This document shows, piece after piece, positions 10,901 to 25,900 of a stretch of DNA of 64,000 nucleotides; within the stretch, counting starts at the first letter, position 1; each line of letters begins with the position of its first letter. The notes under the pieces were generated by a model, which saw only the letters and a program-made list of their open reading frames with translations, was not told the DNA's origin and searched no databases. The stretch covers positions 3,356,572 through 3,420,571 of the forward strand of contig JAQFVV010006238.1 of assembly GCA_028023455.1 (NCBI GenBank), in the 5' to 3' direction. The DNA comes from Epiperipatus broadwayi. Lineage: Eukaryota; Onychophora; Udeonychophora; Euonychophora; Peripatidae. Made by a program: the position numbers and the translations under genes.

Positions 10901-13900
10901 ATGAAGTAGCAACTAGACTATAAAGCACTACTACACTATAGTATCTATATTTAAATATCAAAACCAGCAACCCAAAGATGATCAATAAATTGAAACTAGG
11001 GCTGAGATCTCTTTTAAAGTAAAATCTGATGTTTAATGATTACTCTATTTATATGGATAGCTCTTGAATAGAAGGATGTGAAGTGAATTATATATACACA
11101 GTTGGGTAATAAAAATTAGATTGAAATAAACTTGTCAGGCCAATGAGATATATCAGGTCACCTACTAAGTGATTTATATAATGGAAACTATTGTATCAAC
11201 CCTATGCCATGCTTGACCCTTAAGATAAATAAACATTTTCTTAAATTAAATTTGATCTTGAACAAATATAATTGCTTTATTTATTCATGACATAAATTAA
11301 ATTCATATTTAAATATGAATAATATATATATACATTATTATTTAGATAATAAACCTGATTTTACACAAAGCTAAATGGTTCACAATAAATCACATGATAA
11401 TAGCTCAAACTTAACTATATACGAAATCCATTTTTTACTTATAGAGGTTGCCTTGACAACAAATTGATCTAGTATAGATAGGTTTGGGCTGCTATCATGT
11501 GATATATATGTATACGCTATTATAATAACCTTTTATTGGAGAGATGAAATCAATCAATTCTAATGTATTTTATAAATATTCTTGAGAATTTGAAAATATT
11601 CTGAGTCTACATCACAATGTTCAAAAGTTAATCATTGAAAATTCTTACAGAGTCAAATGTCTTATCATAGTCTAACAAATTCAAAGTTAAGCAATATCTC
11701 AGATTTTCAAATGTGATCTCTCTAATTTTAAATCCAGTTTTTTTTTGGTCATATTCCATCCAAAGCTCTCTAGATAGATTGTAAAGATCTTACATTGGAA
11801 CTGACAGAAGATTAGCCCTGCGATTTTTAGTAGCTTTATTACCCTTTTTTTATATATCCATATTTGCATTCTTCTAATCATCTGATTTATCTTTATTATT
11901 TAGATATTTGGTATATAGTTTTTCCAGCAGTTATTCTATTTCCTTGCGTGCTTTTTTTAAAATATATATAATAATTTTGTCATTTCCTGGAACTTGACCA
12001 TTCTTCTTAGATTTGACTACGTCTCATCTCTTTAATTAAATTACTTCAAATTTAAAAAAAAGAGCTATTCTCTTTTTTTATCCTCTGTGACTACATAATT
12101 TTTTTATAGAAATTTTCCACTTCATGAACTTTTCATATCTCTGTTTTTGTGAATGTGCCATCTATTTTTATTTGAAAACTATTTTTCTTCCATACAAAGA
12201 TGATGTTGCATATTTTTGAGATCTTTCTTCATTTCTACAGCTTTCCTTACGATTTCACAATAAAATTTTTATATGGCATCATCAACTCCATTTTACAGAA
12301 TTCCCAATATTCATTTCTCCTAAATGGATCATTTTAAACTATTTTCATATTTTTTCTTTTTTTTATAGATCTCATTTAAGTCTGAGTTATCTTTGAAGTC
12401 TATTAATATTTTACATTGACCAGCAAGTACCATTTAAATTCATTGCAGTATTTTTGAAAATTAGGGAAAGTAGATGCTGGCTTTAGGTTTATGACTCATC
12501 TGACACATCTCTTTATTAAAGTACTGTATAATGACATTTTCGTATTTAAGGTGAAGATGATAATTCAAATTGATATAACACTTCGCTTACATCTCATTAA
12601 TCGATATTCATTTTCTGTGTTGAATCTATTATACACATTACAATCTTGAAATAAATATTTTCTGTTAGTTTAAAATATAATATTACCCAAGTATATTTTC
12701 ATTCGGATGCTTCCATGTTCATTTTACTTCAGATTTTTTTCAAGCCGGATGAGGGTGGGGAGTATTCACAATATACAGTTTCCCTTCCATTTCTATCTCT
12801 GTTACCACATTTACTCACAACACTTAAATCTTCCAATCGGTTTTTAATTCTAGTGTTAAAATTTCGCATGAAAATTTTAAAATGGGGCTCATCAAAGCAC
12901 TCTATTAAAATCTCTACTTCATCATAATGAAATTTGTTGGTGCATAAAACTAAATTATTTCCATTGATATCTTTTATTAAGTGACTCAAGTAATCTTTCT
13001 CTATTTAATCAACTAATCTTATTTTACTTGATAAATTGACAATATCCATAATTTTGTCCTTTCATTTTTTTTCAATCTATACTGAATTCCATTCCACTTA
13101 TACTGAGCTTTTAGTATTTGTATCTTTATAGAAAAATAAATGTCCTCTTTTCGTATCAATTGTTTTTTAACTTCACGATGTCTGACAATGACCCATTTAA
13201 TATTAGATAATTTTTCCAACTTATTTAATCTTGCTTTACTTGAAAGTGATATATAGTTTTAGGTAACTAAATAAAAAGATATTGAATGATATATATATAT
13301 ATAATTAAAAATTGGAATCATCTGAAATAACCACTTAGTCAAATAAAAATCAAATAATATATATTAAATTATATATGCAGTATATACTGTATATACATTA
13401 GATTTGAATTTTTTGTGGAATTATGATAATGCCAAATTTTAATTCATTTCGTATATATATTTATTGTATATAGGTTATGAAGTATAAATAAGGAGAAAAT
13501 TTAATTTTAGAATGAAAAATTATCAGGAATTTAAAAAGAATAGAAAAATGAAAAAAAAAAATTAGAAGTAATTAAGAATGGAAAAGAAAAAAACGAAAAT
13601 ATGTATATATAAACTAGATTGGGGGTAATTTTTTAGAAGTAAGAATATCGGGAAGATTATAGAAGGAATTGGGTTATAAGTTGTAGATGAAAGAAGGAAT
13701 TATAAGGGTTATTGGAAAGAATGAGATATTGTGAAAAGAAGAAGAAGGGGATAAAATGAAAAAGATAAATGAATACTATTTTTGAAGAAATCATTAACAA
13801 TGGTTCACAAATGAGTATGGCCATTTCAGACTGGAATCAAAAAAAAAAAAACATTAAATATGATTTTTCATTGATTATGTAAGCCATTTCATGGCCTAGT

Positions 13901-16900
13901 AATATGTCCACATATATCACATACTGGTGGTCTTTTGTCTATTTTATATTTTGTGATGCTGTATTTTAACTTTATCCACAGTGAACTTTACTTTTTGAAG
14001 TCCTTCAAAGTCTTTGAATTTGTTCACTGACTTCTAATTCTTGGACCTTTTTTTTTATTGCAATTTTTTAAGTGTCTTCGAAGTAATTTTTCTAATGTAA
14101 ATGGTGTCTATCTTACCCATGAAACAATATTCAAATTTACTATAAAATAATAGCAAACTCTTCATAGCATAATGCCACTCAATGCAAGCCTTAGTAATCA
14201 GTGGATGCAAGATGGTTTGCTTCTCTATTAATAGCTTGCATAAGTATTAAAAACTACAATCTTGTGAAGTTTTAAGTGGTTTTATTATAAAATACTTTTT
14301 TTAAGGAAGTCTACCCAATCCAATGAAGATATGGTTTTGCTATAATTGACCATAATTATATTAGTTAGAAAGCTCATAAACATCAATTGGACTTTTGATG
14401 AATTAACTATCCCACTTTTAGAATCTTATAGAACATTCTTCACTGAAATTTTTCTAGTGCCTTTATATTGATAGAGGATCTAGCTCTCATTTCTGTAAAA
14501 TAATTGGTCAAAATAACTACCCTATATACAACAATTTCAGTTTCAGTAATTCTGTCACTGTGATAAAATATTCGTATCGTTCGAGTTGCTAAAAGCGACA
14601 ACAATCTGTATGAATCTGTGCTGAATCTCAACATTTAAATCTGCCTTTCTACTTAAAAAACTAATCAAGATCTATCATCTCACAATCTCAAATTGATAAT
14701 CCAAGATAAAAGCTGATTTTTCCCTATTTAATTTGAGCATCAATTATTAAAACCAAATCTTTATAGGTTGCATTTCGAATATTCTGTAGATCATCTTTTT
14801 AATCGGAAAATATAGCATAATTATCAGTATATTATAAATTTAGAAGTTTAAATTTTTTGTTTTTGCTTTAAAAATCCCAACATCAAATCATATGGCATAC
14901 CTATTTTGTGATATATTGCAGAAAAAAAAAAAGCAAAGGAAATTATTGGATAGTCAAAAGTATCTGCTATTTTTTTTTTGGAAATGTGGAATAACAAAAT
15001 ATTACATTTGTGTTATAAAATGCATAGATGAGTATGTTAGAATGTTTGTTTATATTAGATGTGTTAATTATAGGTGAAAATGATTGCAAACACATAAATA
15101 AATAAAAAATATGAGAATTATAAGCAAAATAATTTGTTTAAAAAAAAGATGTAATTTATATAATTAAAAGATTATTGATAAATCATTTAAATACTATTCC
15201 ATCTTTTCAACTTGTAGTTTTATAATAGCGTGTTGAAACCGCTTGAGGGCGTAATTTTTATGTAAATAAACAGTTATAATGTTACTGGGCCATTGTTCTT
15301 TTTTTCAACTTTATAGTGCTTTTTTGATTTACAATAAAATCATAAATAATGAAATTTATCTAAAAGAAATAAAAAATACATTGGATAAACCTTTTTTTTT
15401 TTTTTTATAAAATGAAATTTGTAATTTTAACAAGAATAAAAACAAATCAAAACAATATCGTGGCGATGCAAATCAAATTTTAACATGAAATAATTTCTCC
15501 AAAACAACATCATGGCCCATGCAAATAAAATTGTTAATTTTAACAAGAATAAAAACAAATACTGCGGCACAATAATACGTCCTATTTCTGTGCTGTAGCA
15601 TACAAATAGATACCGTAGTGACATTTTTTATGGGATTGTTCGTATAAACTGCATACAACAAAGTTCATCGTAAACGACGGCGTCCTTCTGCGGCAGAATA
15701 AACGTCCTATTTCTGTGCTATAGCATAGAAATAGGCGCAGCAGACAAGTAAACGGACTATTTCTATGCCTAACCATTGGAATAGAACTTTATCTAGCGGC
15801 ACGACCACTTAAACAGCATATTTCTGTGCATTTGCATAGAAATTACGCCATCAAGCGGTTTCAACACGCTATTATAAAACTACCCAACTTATATATATTC
15901 TTAAATAGTAATCTTTTCTCTGAATTCAATGATTGACTCAAATATATATATTTTCAATTGCTTCATTCTGTATTTTATGAATCAAAATAACTTGTGGATA
16001 TTATTTCTGTCTAGTAAGAAGAATGACTGACGTACATGTTTTTTAATTTATTGATTGATTCTGAAAACAATTCTATAATTGTTGTATATTTTATTTTTTA
16101 ATAAAATATTTATATATATTTTTTAAATCATTGGAGTTTTTATATTTAAATTTTTTCTTTTTTTAATTGGCAGATAAATTTGTATTTTAATAGCTGATGC
16201 AATATTTGAGTATTACTTTATACTTGTTTAATTATGCTTAATTGATAATTACTCTGGGGGGGGGTTTTTATTTTCCCTTTCTAATAAATAGTTTTTGGTT
16301 TGGATATAGAAAACAAGTAAAGTTAAGAGTGGTCACCTCTTTTTTTTTTATTAATTCTTTCTCTATTTATATAGATTTGATTATAAATAAAAAAACACAA
16401 GCGAGAGACTTCCCCCCCCTCGTAAGTTAATTTCTTCATATTTAATTAAATTAATATTTGTATTTCAGGGAGAATCTGGGAAACCTGTATCTGCATTAGT
16501 AGAATTACAATGGGGGTCATTTAGAGATGTAGAGTCACAGAAATCAAAGTAAGTAAACTTTTTTTAAGTTCTCTTTCTGAGTGATCATCATCATCTTGAT
16601 AAAGAATGACAGTGCGCATGAATTGCTGCCAGGCTATTCATTTTTTGTTTTTGTGCATAGTTCCAATACTAGTTAATGTTGTCCATTCTCTGATGTATTC
16701 ATCCATAAATACTCTTATCACTCTCTTCTTCTTAACCTGTTCACAATTCCAAGCATAACATTAATTTCCAATGTGTTTTCCTGTTTCATTACCTTTGTTC
16801 AAACTTTTGTAGCCCTTTTGTTGTTTTTGTGCATCTATCTTTGCAAAAACATATTCATTTATTTTCTTAGATATCCAGGAAACCCTCAAGAATTATTCAG

Positions 16901-19900
16901 TAACATTGCAAAAGTATCGATGTTTGCTTTTGTTTTTTCAATGTCTGTGTTACATCATATATCACAAATTGTATCATATTAAAATCTTTAGTAATCAATA
17001 TTTTGTCTACATATTTATGTTTCTAATCTCCTTCAGTGTCAACAATAACTGCATTTATCTTTAACATTTGTGGAAATTTAATATTGCTTGCAACTTCCAT
17101 AAGACAATTTCTTTTTGTAATTCAATAATTAGAACTATATTATAAATTATTGATTTAGTTAACATCATCAAAAAAAATTCAGTTTGTATTTTTCAATTAT
17201 TTAATTTTTTTTTGCTGTTGCATTGTCTTTGGTGCAAATACATTTTAAAGTCTACCTTCATAATCATATATAACATATTTTTATGGTTATGCTTCAAAAT
17301 AAATAATTCCATCTTTGTAATAGATATATACAATATTTTTCTTTGATACATTTCATTCAAGTGGTTCTTAAAATCATCATCAGTCGGTGCTCAAATAAGA
17401 ATTGGAATACAATATATATCAATTAATAATGCTATGTTCTATTAACAATTCCAGAAGGCAGTCCACACAGTCTGTTTATCCATTTCTTCATTCTTTTTGT
17501 TCATTATCCATATCTTCATTTCTACGTATCTTTTTCTGTCTTATATCATTCAGTAAGATCAATCTTGTCCATTCTTTTTTTATTTCCATTCACCATTCCT
17601 TCCAAAACATCCTTTTAATATACTATTCTTTCTTCTTATTATATGACCAAACCAATTTTCTCTATCTTTAATTTTCGCAGTCAGTCTTCTTTTTCATTTA
17701 CTCTTCCCAAAACTTCTCCATTTGTCGTTTTATTAAACTAATTTTCTTCATATCTATATCTCATAGATCTCCAATCTGTTTCTTATTCTTTTACTCATTA
17801 TCCATGTTTATATATTTACATATAAAATATAAAGTCACATAACAGCATATATATTTAATGCTTAATTTAGAAACCTAATATTCTATCAATCTTTTAATTT
17901 CAATCATAGTTATCAATACAACAATATTTCACTGCTAAACAATAAGGTTCAAACAGATATTGTTGAAAAATATATGATGAATCAGAAAGCTGATAATAAT
18001 TAAATAAATAAAATTTGGCTTTTTTAAATGTTATTTAATGATGAGTATGACATTAATGCATGGAAATTATACAATATTTGCAAATTAAATATTAAATTTA
18101 TATTCCATATTATGTACAGTGTTTTTATAATAATGGTAGAGGTTCAATCTATTATATATATATTGAAATTTATAGTAAATCAAAGGTATATTGACCAAAA
18201 AAAAGGTAATAAAATTAGTAGATGTGTTCGTTTTTGTTTAAAAAGCATAAATTGTCTAGTTTTGTATCATTTTTAAAAGCTTTTATTTAAATTAGCAATT
18301 CTGTTTATTTGGATCAAATCTTGTATCCAATTTTTAACATACTTCTACCTAATTAATTTCCTTCAAATTTTGTAAATAATTTAGATATTGATGACAATGA
18401 AATATTTCAGAGTCCGTTCAGTCTAACAGGTTGGTGGGCTAAATTTCAAAACATTGATATCAATTTTCAGTGATGCACACTAGATGGCAGTATATTTTTT
18501 AAAAAAATGCTTTCATTGAATTTCATGACCAATTTACTCAAAAGCATTACAATTAATTAAAATAGAAAAAAATGAAGGATGAAATATTAATTTCTTCTAA
18601 TTGCTTAACTAAAACTTGTTTTTTTTTTTCAAAAGGCTTTTTAAACTAAATAATCTGGTGAATGATTTTTAAAGCATTGATTTCATTTCAAATACTAGAA
18701 ATACGGCAACATTGTTTACATTTCGAGTTTTTAAATTTGACTATAAAAAGGCTTTCACAAAATATTAAAATATAATATATATAAAAAATATTCTATAAAA
18801 AATGCATTTATTTAATTTGATCAGTAATGCACTAAAAAACAAATAATTTTGTCTTTAACTGTAATTTTGGTTTTTATATATAACTTGAAATAAAAGCATA
18901 GGCTATCCATAAATTAATTAATTCAATCATTATTTTTAAAATCACTGATTGAATTACTTAATTTATGAATGTACCATACTTTTAATTCAAGTTACATATA
19001 ACAATTAAAATTGTGGGTGAAGAAAAAGATATGTAAATTTAATGCATTACTGATCAAATTAAATAAAATTACATTTTTATTAAATTGATTTAACATCATG
19101 TAATATTTACCAATCATAAATTTGAAAATTTCGCTAGGTTTATCTGTAAATTAATAATGTAATGAACTTAAAGTTATGAAGATTAAATCTTCATGTTCTC
19201 ATTCCGAAATGCTTTAGATTGGCCTATATAATTGCATTTAGGTATAAAGATAAGATGGCTGTTCTTATTTTTTAAAAAGTTTCTATCTTGCTTTTGGGTT
19301 TGAGAGTGTCCTGCGTATTCATTATAACTTCGGTGGGGTTAGTAACATGAGAAAAAAGCACATAGCAAAGAATGTGATTACTTTTTGATTAAGAATTACT
19401 AATGAAAACTGCACTTATAAAATTACGTTGTTTTTCAAAATTATTTTTGTATATATATTTATCATATGTCACTGCTGCTTTTTTAGTTGTTTATTTGACA
19501 TCTTTTAATGCTGTTTTAACTTTTTCAATAACTAACTTTTTTTTTGCCTTAATAGATTTTAACACCTAACATAATTGTTTCTTTATATATCTATGTAAAT
19601 TAAAAAAAATTTTTTTAAAGAGTTTGGACATTTTTATGTATTGGAAAGAGCTCTGAAGAAGTCTGTTGGATAGACAAAACTATCAGCTATTTTAGGAATT
19701 TTTGGATGTAATAAAATATTGTATTTGCATTGTGTAAAATTCTTAGAAGAGTGTTAGTATTGTTTGTTTATGTATTTCTTGTGTGACTGTTATCTACACA
19801 GACTTTTGTTATATATTAATGTTTTGTTTTTTTTCTTATGTGTCATAGCATCAGCCAGGAAGTGAACCCGCTAACCCGGAACAACTGCTTGCAAAGCAGC

Positions 19901-22900
19901 TGTCACCTCTCGACCACCAATGCTTGACTATATATTAATGTTTATTGTTAAAAATAATGTAAATTGCAAAATGTATAAAGTATCTTTTAAAATGAAGTGT
20001 TAATATATATATATTTAGATATTGGTACTGGGGACCACTAAAAGACAGAATATCTTATTTATTTTCTTCTTTAAAGGTAAATTTTAATTAAATGTATATG
20101 TGTTTGGATTGGGTGTATGTTAATTATACTGGCAATACACAGTGGGCAGGCAATAGCATAGTACTATCATATAGTAACGTGATCATCATCAGTACTCTGT
20201 TTACACAATTTAATCCATTATTACAGCTACATGATAAAATTTAATAAGCTTTTAGCATCATTAGGATTTGCAATATATATACGCTCTCATATATTCACCA
20301 ACAAAGGTCTTTGTATGCAATGTAATTTAGTGATAAGCGATCGATTCTCTCTCTAGGCTACTTACAGCATCTCTGAATCAGTATATATTTATGTAGTAAC
20401 ATAGATTGGCTGTTCATTTAAAAAAAATATGTGCTGGATCATAAATTACAATAAGAAATAGTGATCATGTGATGTAATATGAAATGTGATTGTGTTTTGT
20501 ACCTTAAGCCACAATGGAACAGCACATTGACATTAAATTTTGTTTTAAATTGGGCAAAACTGATACTGAAATGTTTGAAATATTCAAGAACATTTTCAAA
20601 TGATCTGCAGGATTTTGTGATGGTAGGGAGGGGAGAGGGTTGAACACAATTTAAGAAGATACAAAACACACTGTCACTTTTTATATTGTAACTTTGATCT
20701 AGAGTGTTAGTGGCTTAAAATTTTTGTGGTGAACAGCTGATCAATATTACTCCATAATACATGCATTAATTCAGTGGTGGCACTGTTGGTAGCTTGGGAG
20801 AGAGAACTAGTTCAACTTTTCCCTGAGATACAATGGGTGTGTGTTGTGTATATATACGCACACACACTCAAAATTACACCAAAATCACAAGTTAATTAGG
20901 CCAGTTGAGAAAATAAAGTCTAAAACCCTACCAATGGTTTCACTGCTACAAGCAGACTTCTCAAGTGTAAATTTTGTAGTTCTTTGTACTTGAGCGGTCT
21001 GCTTTTAGCAGTGAAACCTATGGTAGTGTTTTAGAGTTTATTTTCTTGTCTAGTCTGTTTGAGTTGTGAATTTGGGGTAATTTTGATTATTTATTGAGCA
21101 GTTTGGCTTTATGCTATACACACTTGCATTGTGAAAAATGAAAATATGATTTAATATCTCATTTGTTATAATATTTGAAAGGTATGGATTTTGAATACAT
21201 TTAATATATTTTATAATATGCTAAATAAAATTATTCATAAGTTTAAATGGAAAGTTATAATAAATAGCACTATAAATGTTTTTTTCAAAGTACGATTTAG
21301 CAATCTATGGCGACAGTAAAAGATTACAGTATAATTATTATGATTATTCTGCTGATGATAAAAATCTGTTTTCAAAAGCACATAACTCTTCATCAATGTA
21401 AAGATGGGATATTAGTTTAGAATGATATTTTAAAAAAAAAAATCAAATGACAATGAAAGTAAATAAAGCAATTTCTTATAAAAATAACAGAGATAAGATT
21501 GGTTGGTTTGAAAATGCGTCAAAGCAGATTAATGATAGCAAGGCTGAAAACGCAATATGAAACTATAATTTAGATACTGCTATTACATGTAAAATAAGAA
21601 TTAAATATGAAATCATTATTTAAATTACTCTGCCATGTTCATTTGCTTTTCCCGCAATAGCCATGTGATGCTACCTGTGACTTAATTGTATCGAAATCAC
21701 ATGAGTATTGAACATTCATGTTTGAACATGTTTGAGGTAGTATGTGTGTAAATTTTAAGCTGATAGAACTAATTGTTAGTTAGCTATTGATAAGGTAATA
21801 AATATCTGTACATACACTTTCACATAAAAATGGGTCATAGTGCACTCATTTCGAGAAGCTTTTTGGCCAAAAAATCAATTACACAGCTAGACCATCCTGC
21901 TTAATGACCTAACTTAGTTCCCTTTGATTTTTTGATTATTTTAAAAATTAAAAACTGCACTGAAACACTGAAAGGATAAAGATTTTCTACTATAATTGAT
22001 ATCCAAAAGAATGTGAGACAGCTGTTCAACAATATTTCTGAAAATGAGTTCCAGGTATGCTTCCAGAAATAGGAACCACATTTAATCAGTATATAGATGT
22101 ACAAGGGACTACTTTGAAGGCAATAGTAACCACTAGTGTACACCTCCGCATGTATATTTTATGAAGGTGCATTATGTTTATTCTAAATTATATGAATTTG
22201 TAAAATAATCTTGCTCTCACTCATAACCATTAGTAAAAAGCTAAAAAATATTCTGAATAGCTTCCTACAATATTGTCAGCATGAAAAAGAAAATGGAAAA
22301 ATAAGCAGTTCTAAAATTCCTCTTCATTTTCAGTATGCTTTTCAACGAAGGTGTACAAGTTTCAGATGATAGATGCCAAGCAGTGATGCTTAAAAAATCC
22401 CAATCCAGCACTATTATCTGGTATCTATTAATTACTAAAACTTGCAATAGATGGCATAGCTATGGTGAGAAAAAAAAGTACGCTGTCGAAACAGCAAGTT
22501 GGAGCAGTGTGATAGAATCATGTGATACGAATGACAGAGTGTGGTTTAAAGACTTCAATCTTTGTGATTTTTACCAATGAAGCTGTCTAATGATTTAAAT
22601 GTTCTTGTGATTATTTAATATACAACTCAAATATTTTAAATAGCGTATTTTTCACATAGTCTAAGACATTATTGTATGGAAGAAATTTTAGAACATTGAT
22701 GATAAGAAACCAAAATAATGAAAGGGAAGTTTTGTGAGCAAAAGAAAAGTTTTTGTTTGGAGAAGACATCATAGTCAATGGAAATTGCATGAAAAAGACT
22801 ATGTTAAATTTACTAAATGAGAAAACAAATTTTTGAAGAAGCCAAACATGAAAGAACTAAAGTTACAAATTTTATATTTGTGCTCTCATTAATAGGGCTT

Positions 22901-25900
22901 AGTCTAGCTAATGAAGCTTAGTTGGTTTAAATGCATTTTACATACCATTAGCACAATTATTTCAGCATCTACAGCCATGTCTGATGTACAAGAGAAGAGA
23001 ATGTTAATTATAGAATATTAGATGGCAGTACATAAGCAAATAGACATGGACGCTTTAAAATACACAATTTATTAAATAGAAATATTTATACACTATTAAG
23101 GATTATACCAGAAATTATATAAAATTTAATAACTTCTAACATAATAAAATATAAGTAGTAATTATTCAAGTGTTCATTTATTAAGAGCTGCTTGTTATTT
23201 ATATTGTAGGTAATGTCAAGAAATAATTGATATTGTGAATTTAATACATAATTTGAAGCATTTTTTGTTTGCTATAAATTAAAACCAATTTATTCATATC
23301 AAGTTACTTATAAAGAAATATTTCTTATCACTCTCTAATATGTGTATGTATAAATATAGTTTTCAATCTACAATCACTGATTTTTAATGATATTGCCCGT
23401 TTTTGTGTTAAGGATTTAAACCATGCATGTTTGTACAAAATTGAGAATATAATTTATTAAAAAGAAATCTAAAATAAAATTATCTACATAATCTAAAATA
23501 AAATTATCTACATAATAATATATAAAAGAAAAATATGCATTTATTTTATATAGCTCATGTTTATAAATTGTAATACATTAAAGATCAGCCTAATCTTTAA
23601 TGTATTACAATTTATAAACATGCTCTATATAAAATAAATGCTTATTTACAGATGTTTAAGTTTCATTTGAGAATGACGTTTAGTAAATTCTAGTTAATTT
23701 CGTGACGTCATTCATTCAGACATCATAAACAGTAATTTAAAGTGAGTGGTCTATCCTCATGCTTTCACTTCCAGTACTTAAGATTTGCCCATATATAAGC
23801 ATTTGGGTTGGATAGAATAAGTGGATTCATTTTATTCTTTTCTAAATACTATATCTTGTGTTGGGAGTCAAAGTATTCATTTATTATTAACACTCGTAAA
23901 AAGTGCATGCACAATAGCTTGACAGGCTGATCTTTAAGAAAAATATATTGAAAAAGAAAGGAAGGATTATATTTTTTATACAATAAACTTTTATGCCTTG
24001 ACATATGATGAGTAATCTCTCTATTTGAAAAAAAAAAATGCCCATTGCATGAATTAAAGTTTAAGCTTTGTGATTAATTCTTTTTTTTTTCTCACTATAA
24101 GCTTTAGAATTTAATAGATACCAGATGGCAGTGCTTCAAATATGCTTAATAAGGATTGATGAAGCATTATTATCTGGAATATATTATTAAAACTTACACT
24201 AAATGGCATAACCATTATGAGGAAAAACAATTTGTTGCTGAACAGAATTGCATAAGCTGAGGTCATGTCTTTTATAAGTACTTCATAATACTATATAAAC
24301 TTCAATATATTTATAATAGTTTTATATATATATTGTAACCTCTACCTTCTTGACTTATTTCACTTTATTGGATTTATAAATGCCAAGGCGCCAATTCTAT
24401 ACAAGATAGAATAAATTTATAACTGTAATTGCCTTTTTACTTATTTAAAAGATTCTTATGCTCTAATTACTCTATGGCTTAGCTCAGTTGAGGTTATAGG
24501 ATATGGTTTTCATATAGGATGCAAATAAGGGTAATAGAACATTTATAGATAACAACTCTGTAACATTAAATTAATTATATTTCAAGCATTTATTCAGTTA
24601 TAAAACCATTGCAAAATTGTCAATTATCACATTTATTACAGGATAGACAATGATGAAGATCGGATACCTTTTTACCTAAATCATCTATTTTAAGCAAAGT
24701 AAAATATATTATTGGCATTGTAATATTGAGATTTATCAACTCCAGATAGACTAAATAAATTGACTTATACTGGCAAATCCATATATTCTATCACTATATT
24801 ATGTTGACCATATGTGTGTGTGGAAATGGACAATCGAACGCATATAATAAAACAACTCATATGGGATATTAATTCAATAAAACAACTAAAAAACAAAATA
24901 AAATATATATATTATTTTATACATCTTGCTAGTAACTATAATACTTCTCTTCTTACTTAGACAAAGTACACTTTTCTCAAGCTAATATCTTATTTATACT
25001 GAAAGATGAATTGTTAAAAATGAAAGGAATATGATATTAATATGATATGTTATAAGATTTAATATTTATTTGTAAACAATAACTTTAATAATAGTTTTCT
25101 TCACTATTTCTTTATTACCTATATTTTCGAATATGTGTGCCTTTAAAATGTTATAAATATAATGCATTTATCAATCATAATATTTATTAATTTATTTACG
25201 AAACAATTGAAATAAAATAAAATATAATTTTGAAAACAATAATAATGCTAATATTTATAACATTGCACACACATTCGAGTATAAAATTTATGTATAAAAT
25301 GATTTCTAAATCATATAAGACAATATATTGTCTTATTATCATAACAACCAGTTACATTAGTTGTTTTTTTTTAAAAAAAAATAAAAATATTGCATTTCTA
25401 GTATAAACAAAAAAAAAAAAAAACAAACTTATCAATATTTAATCATTAGATGTTGAATTGTTTTAAACTTGAAAATTTGAAATTTAAAATGTCAACAAAA
25501 GTATACGCTGCTTCTATCAGTTTAAGTATAATCCAGAAAGAGTTGCGATAGTTTTTCAATATTTTAGAATCTTGTAATAAACATTATAAACACATTAGCA
25601 TGCACTGGAATTATTTTATTAATCACCCGAAATAAAATATCCGACTTGGTGAAACAATCCTAGTAAAGTTTTATGGTTTTATCCCTTCAATTTTTAATGC
25701 TCAATATAATTTTTTTATTTCCATTGTTAACGATTCATCCATGACAGTGTATGTTGCTATAAGTAATTACTTAATAGCGTTCAGTGATGCATTTCATTAT
25801 TCGTTTTATGTATATATGTGAATAATAAATTCTTTACTATATAAATATTCTATTAGGAAAACAAGTTTATTTGGATAAATTTATTCTTTTTAATTTTACT

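Larger units (their letters stand above)
20077..23536. other. AGK intron, mostly unassigned AT-rich DNA
   Basis: Apart from the foldback at 20870 and the dispersed repeat at 22405, no gene was seen. ATAGTGATCATGTGATGT at about 20458 is another CACATGATC-family end. An open frame at 22335-22580 overlaps the dispersed repeat and is not considered a gene. Confidence 0.4.

Noticed and set aside
15564-15843. Repeats resembling a small CRISPR-like array
   Set aside because: Units are palindromic, irregularly spaced and inside a eukaryotic MITE with TIRs.
17402-17671. 89-codon plus-strand frame
   Set aside because: It is the antisense of the degenerate LINE C-terminus read on the minus strand.
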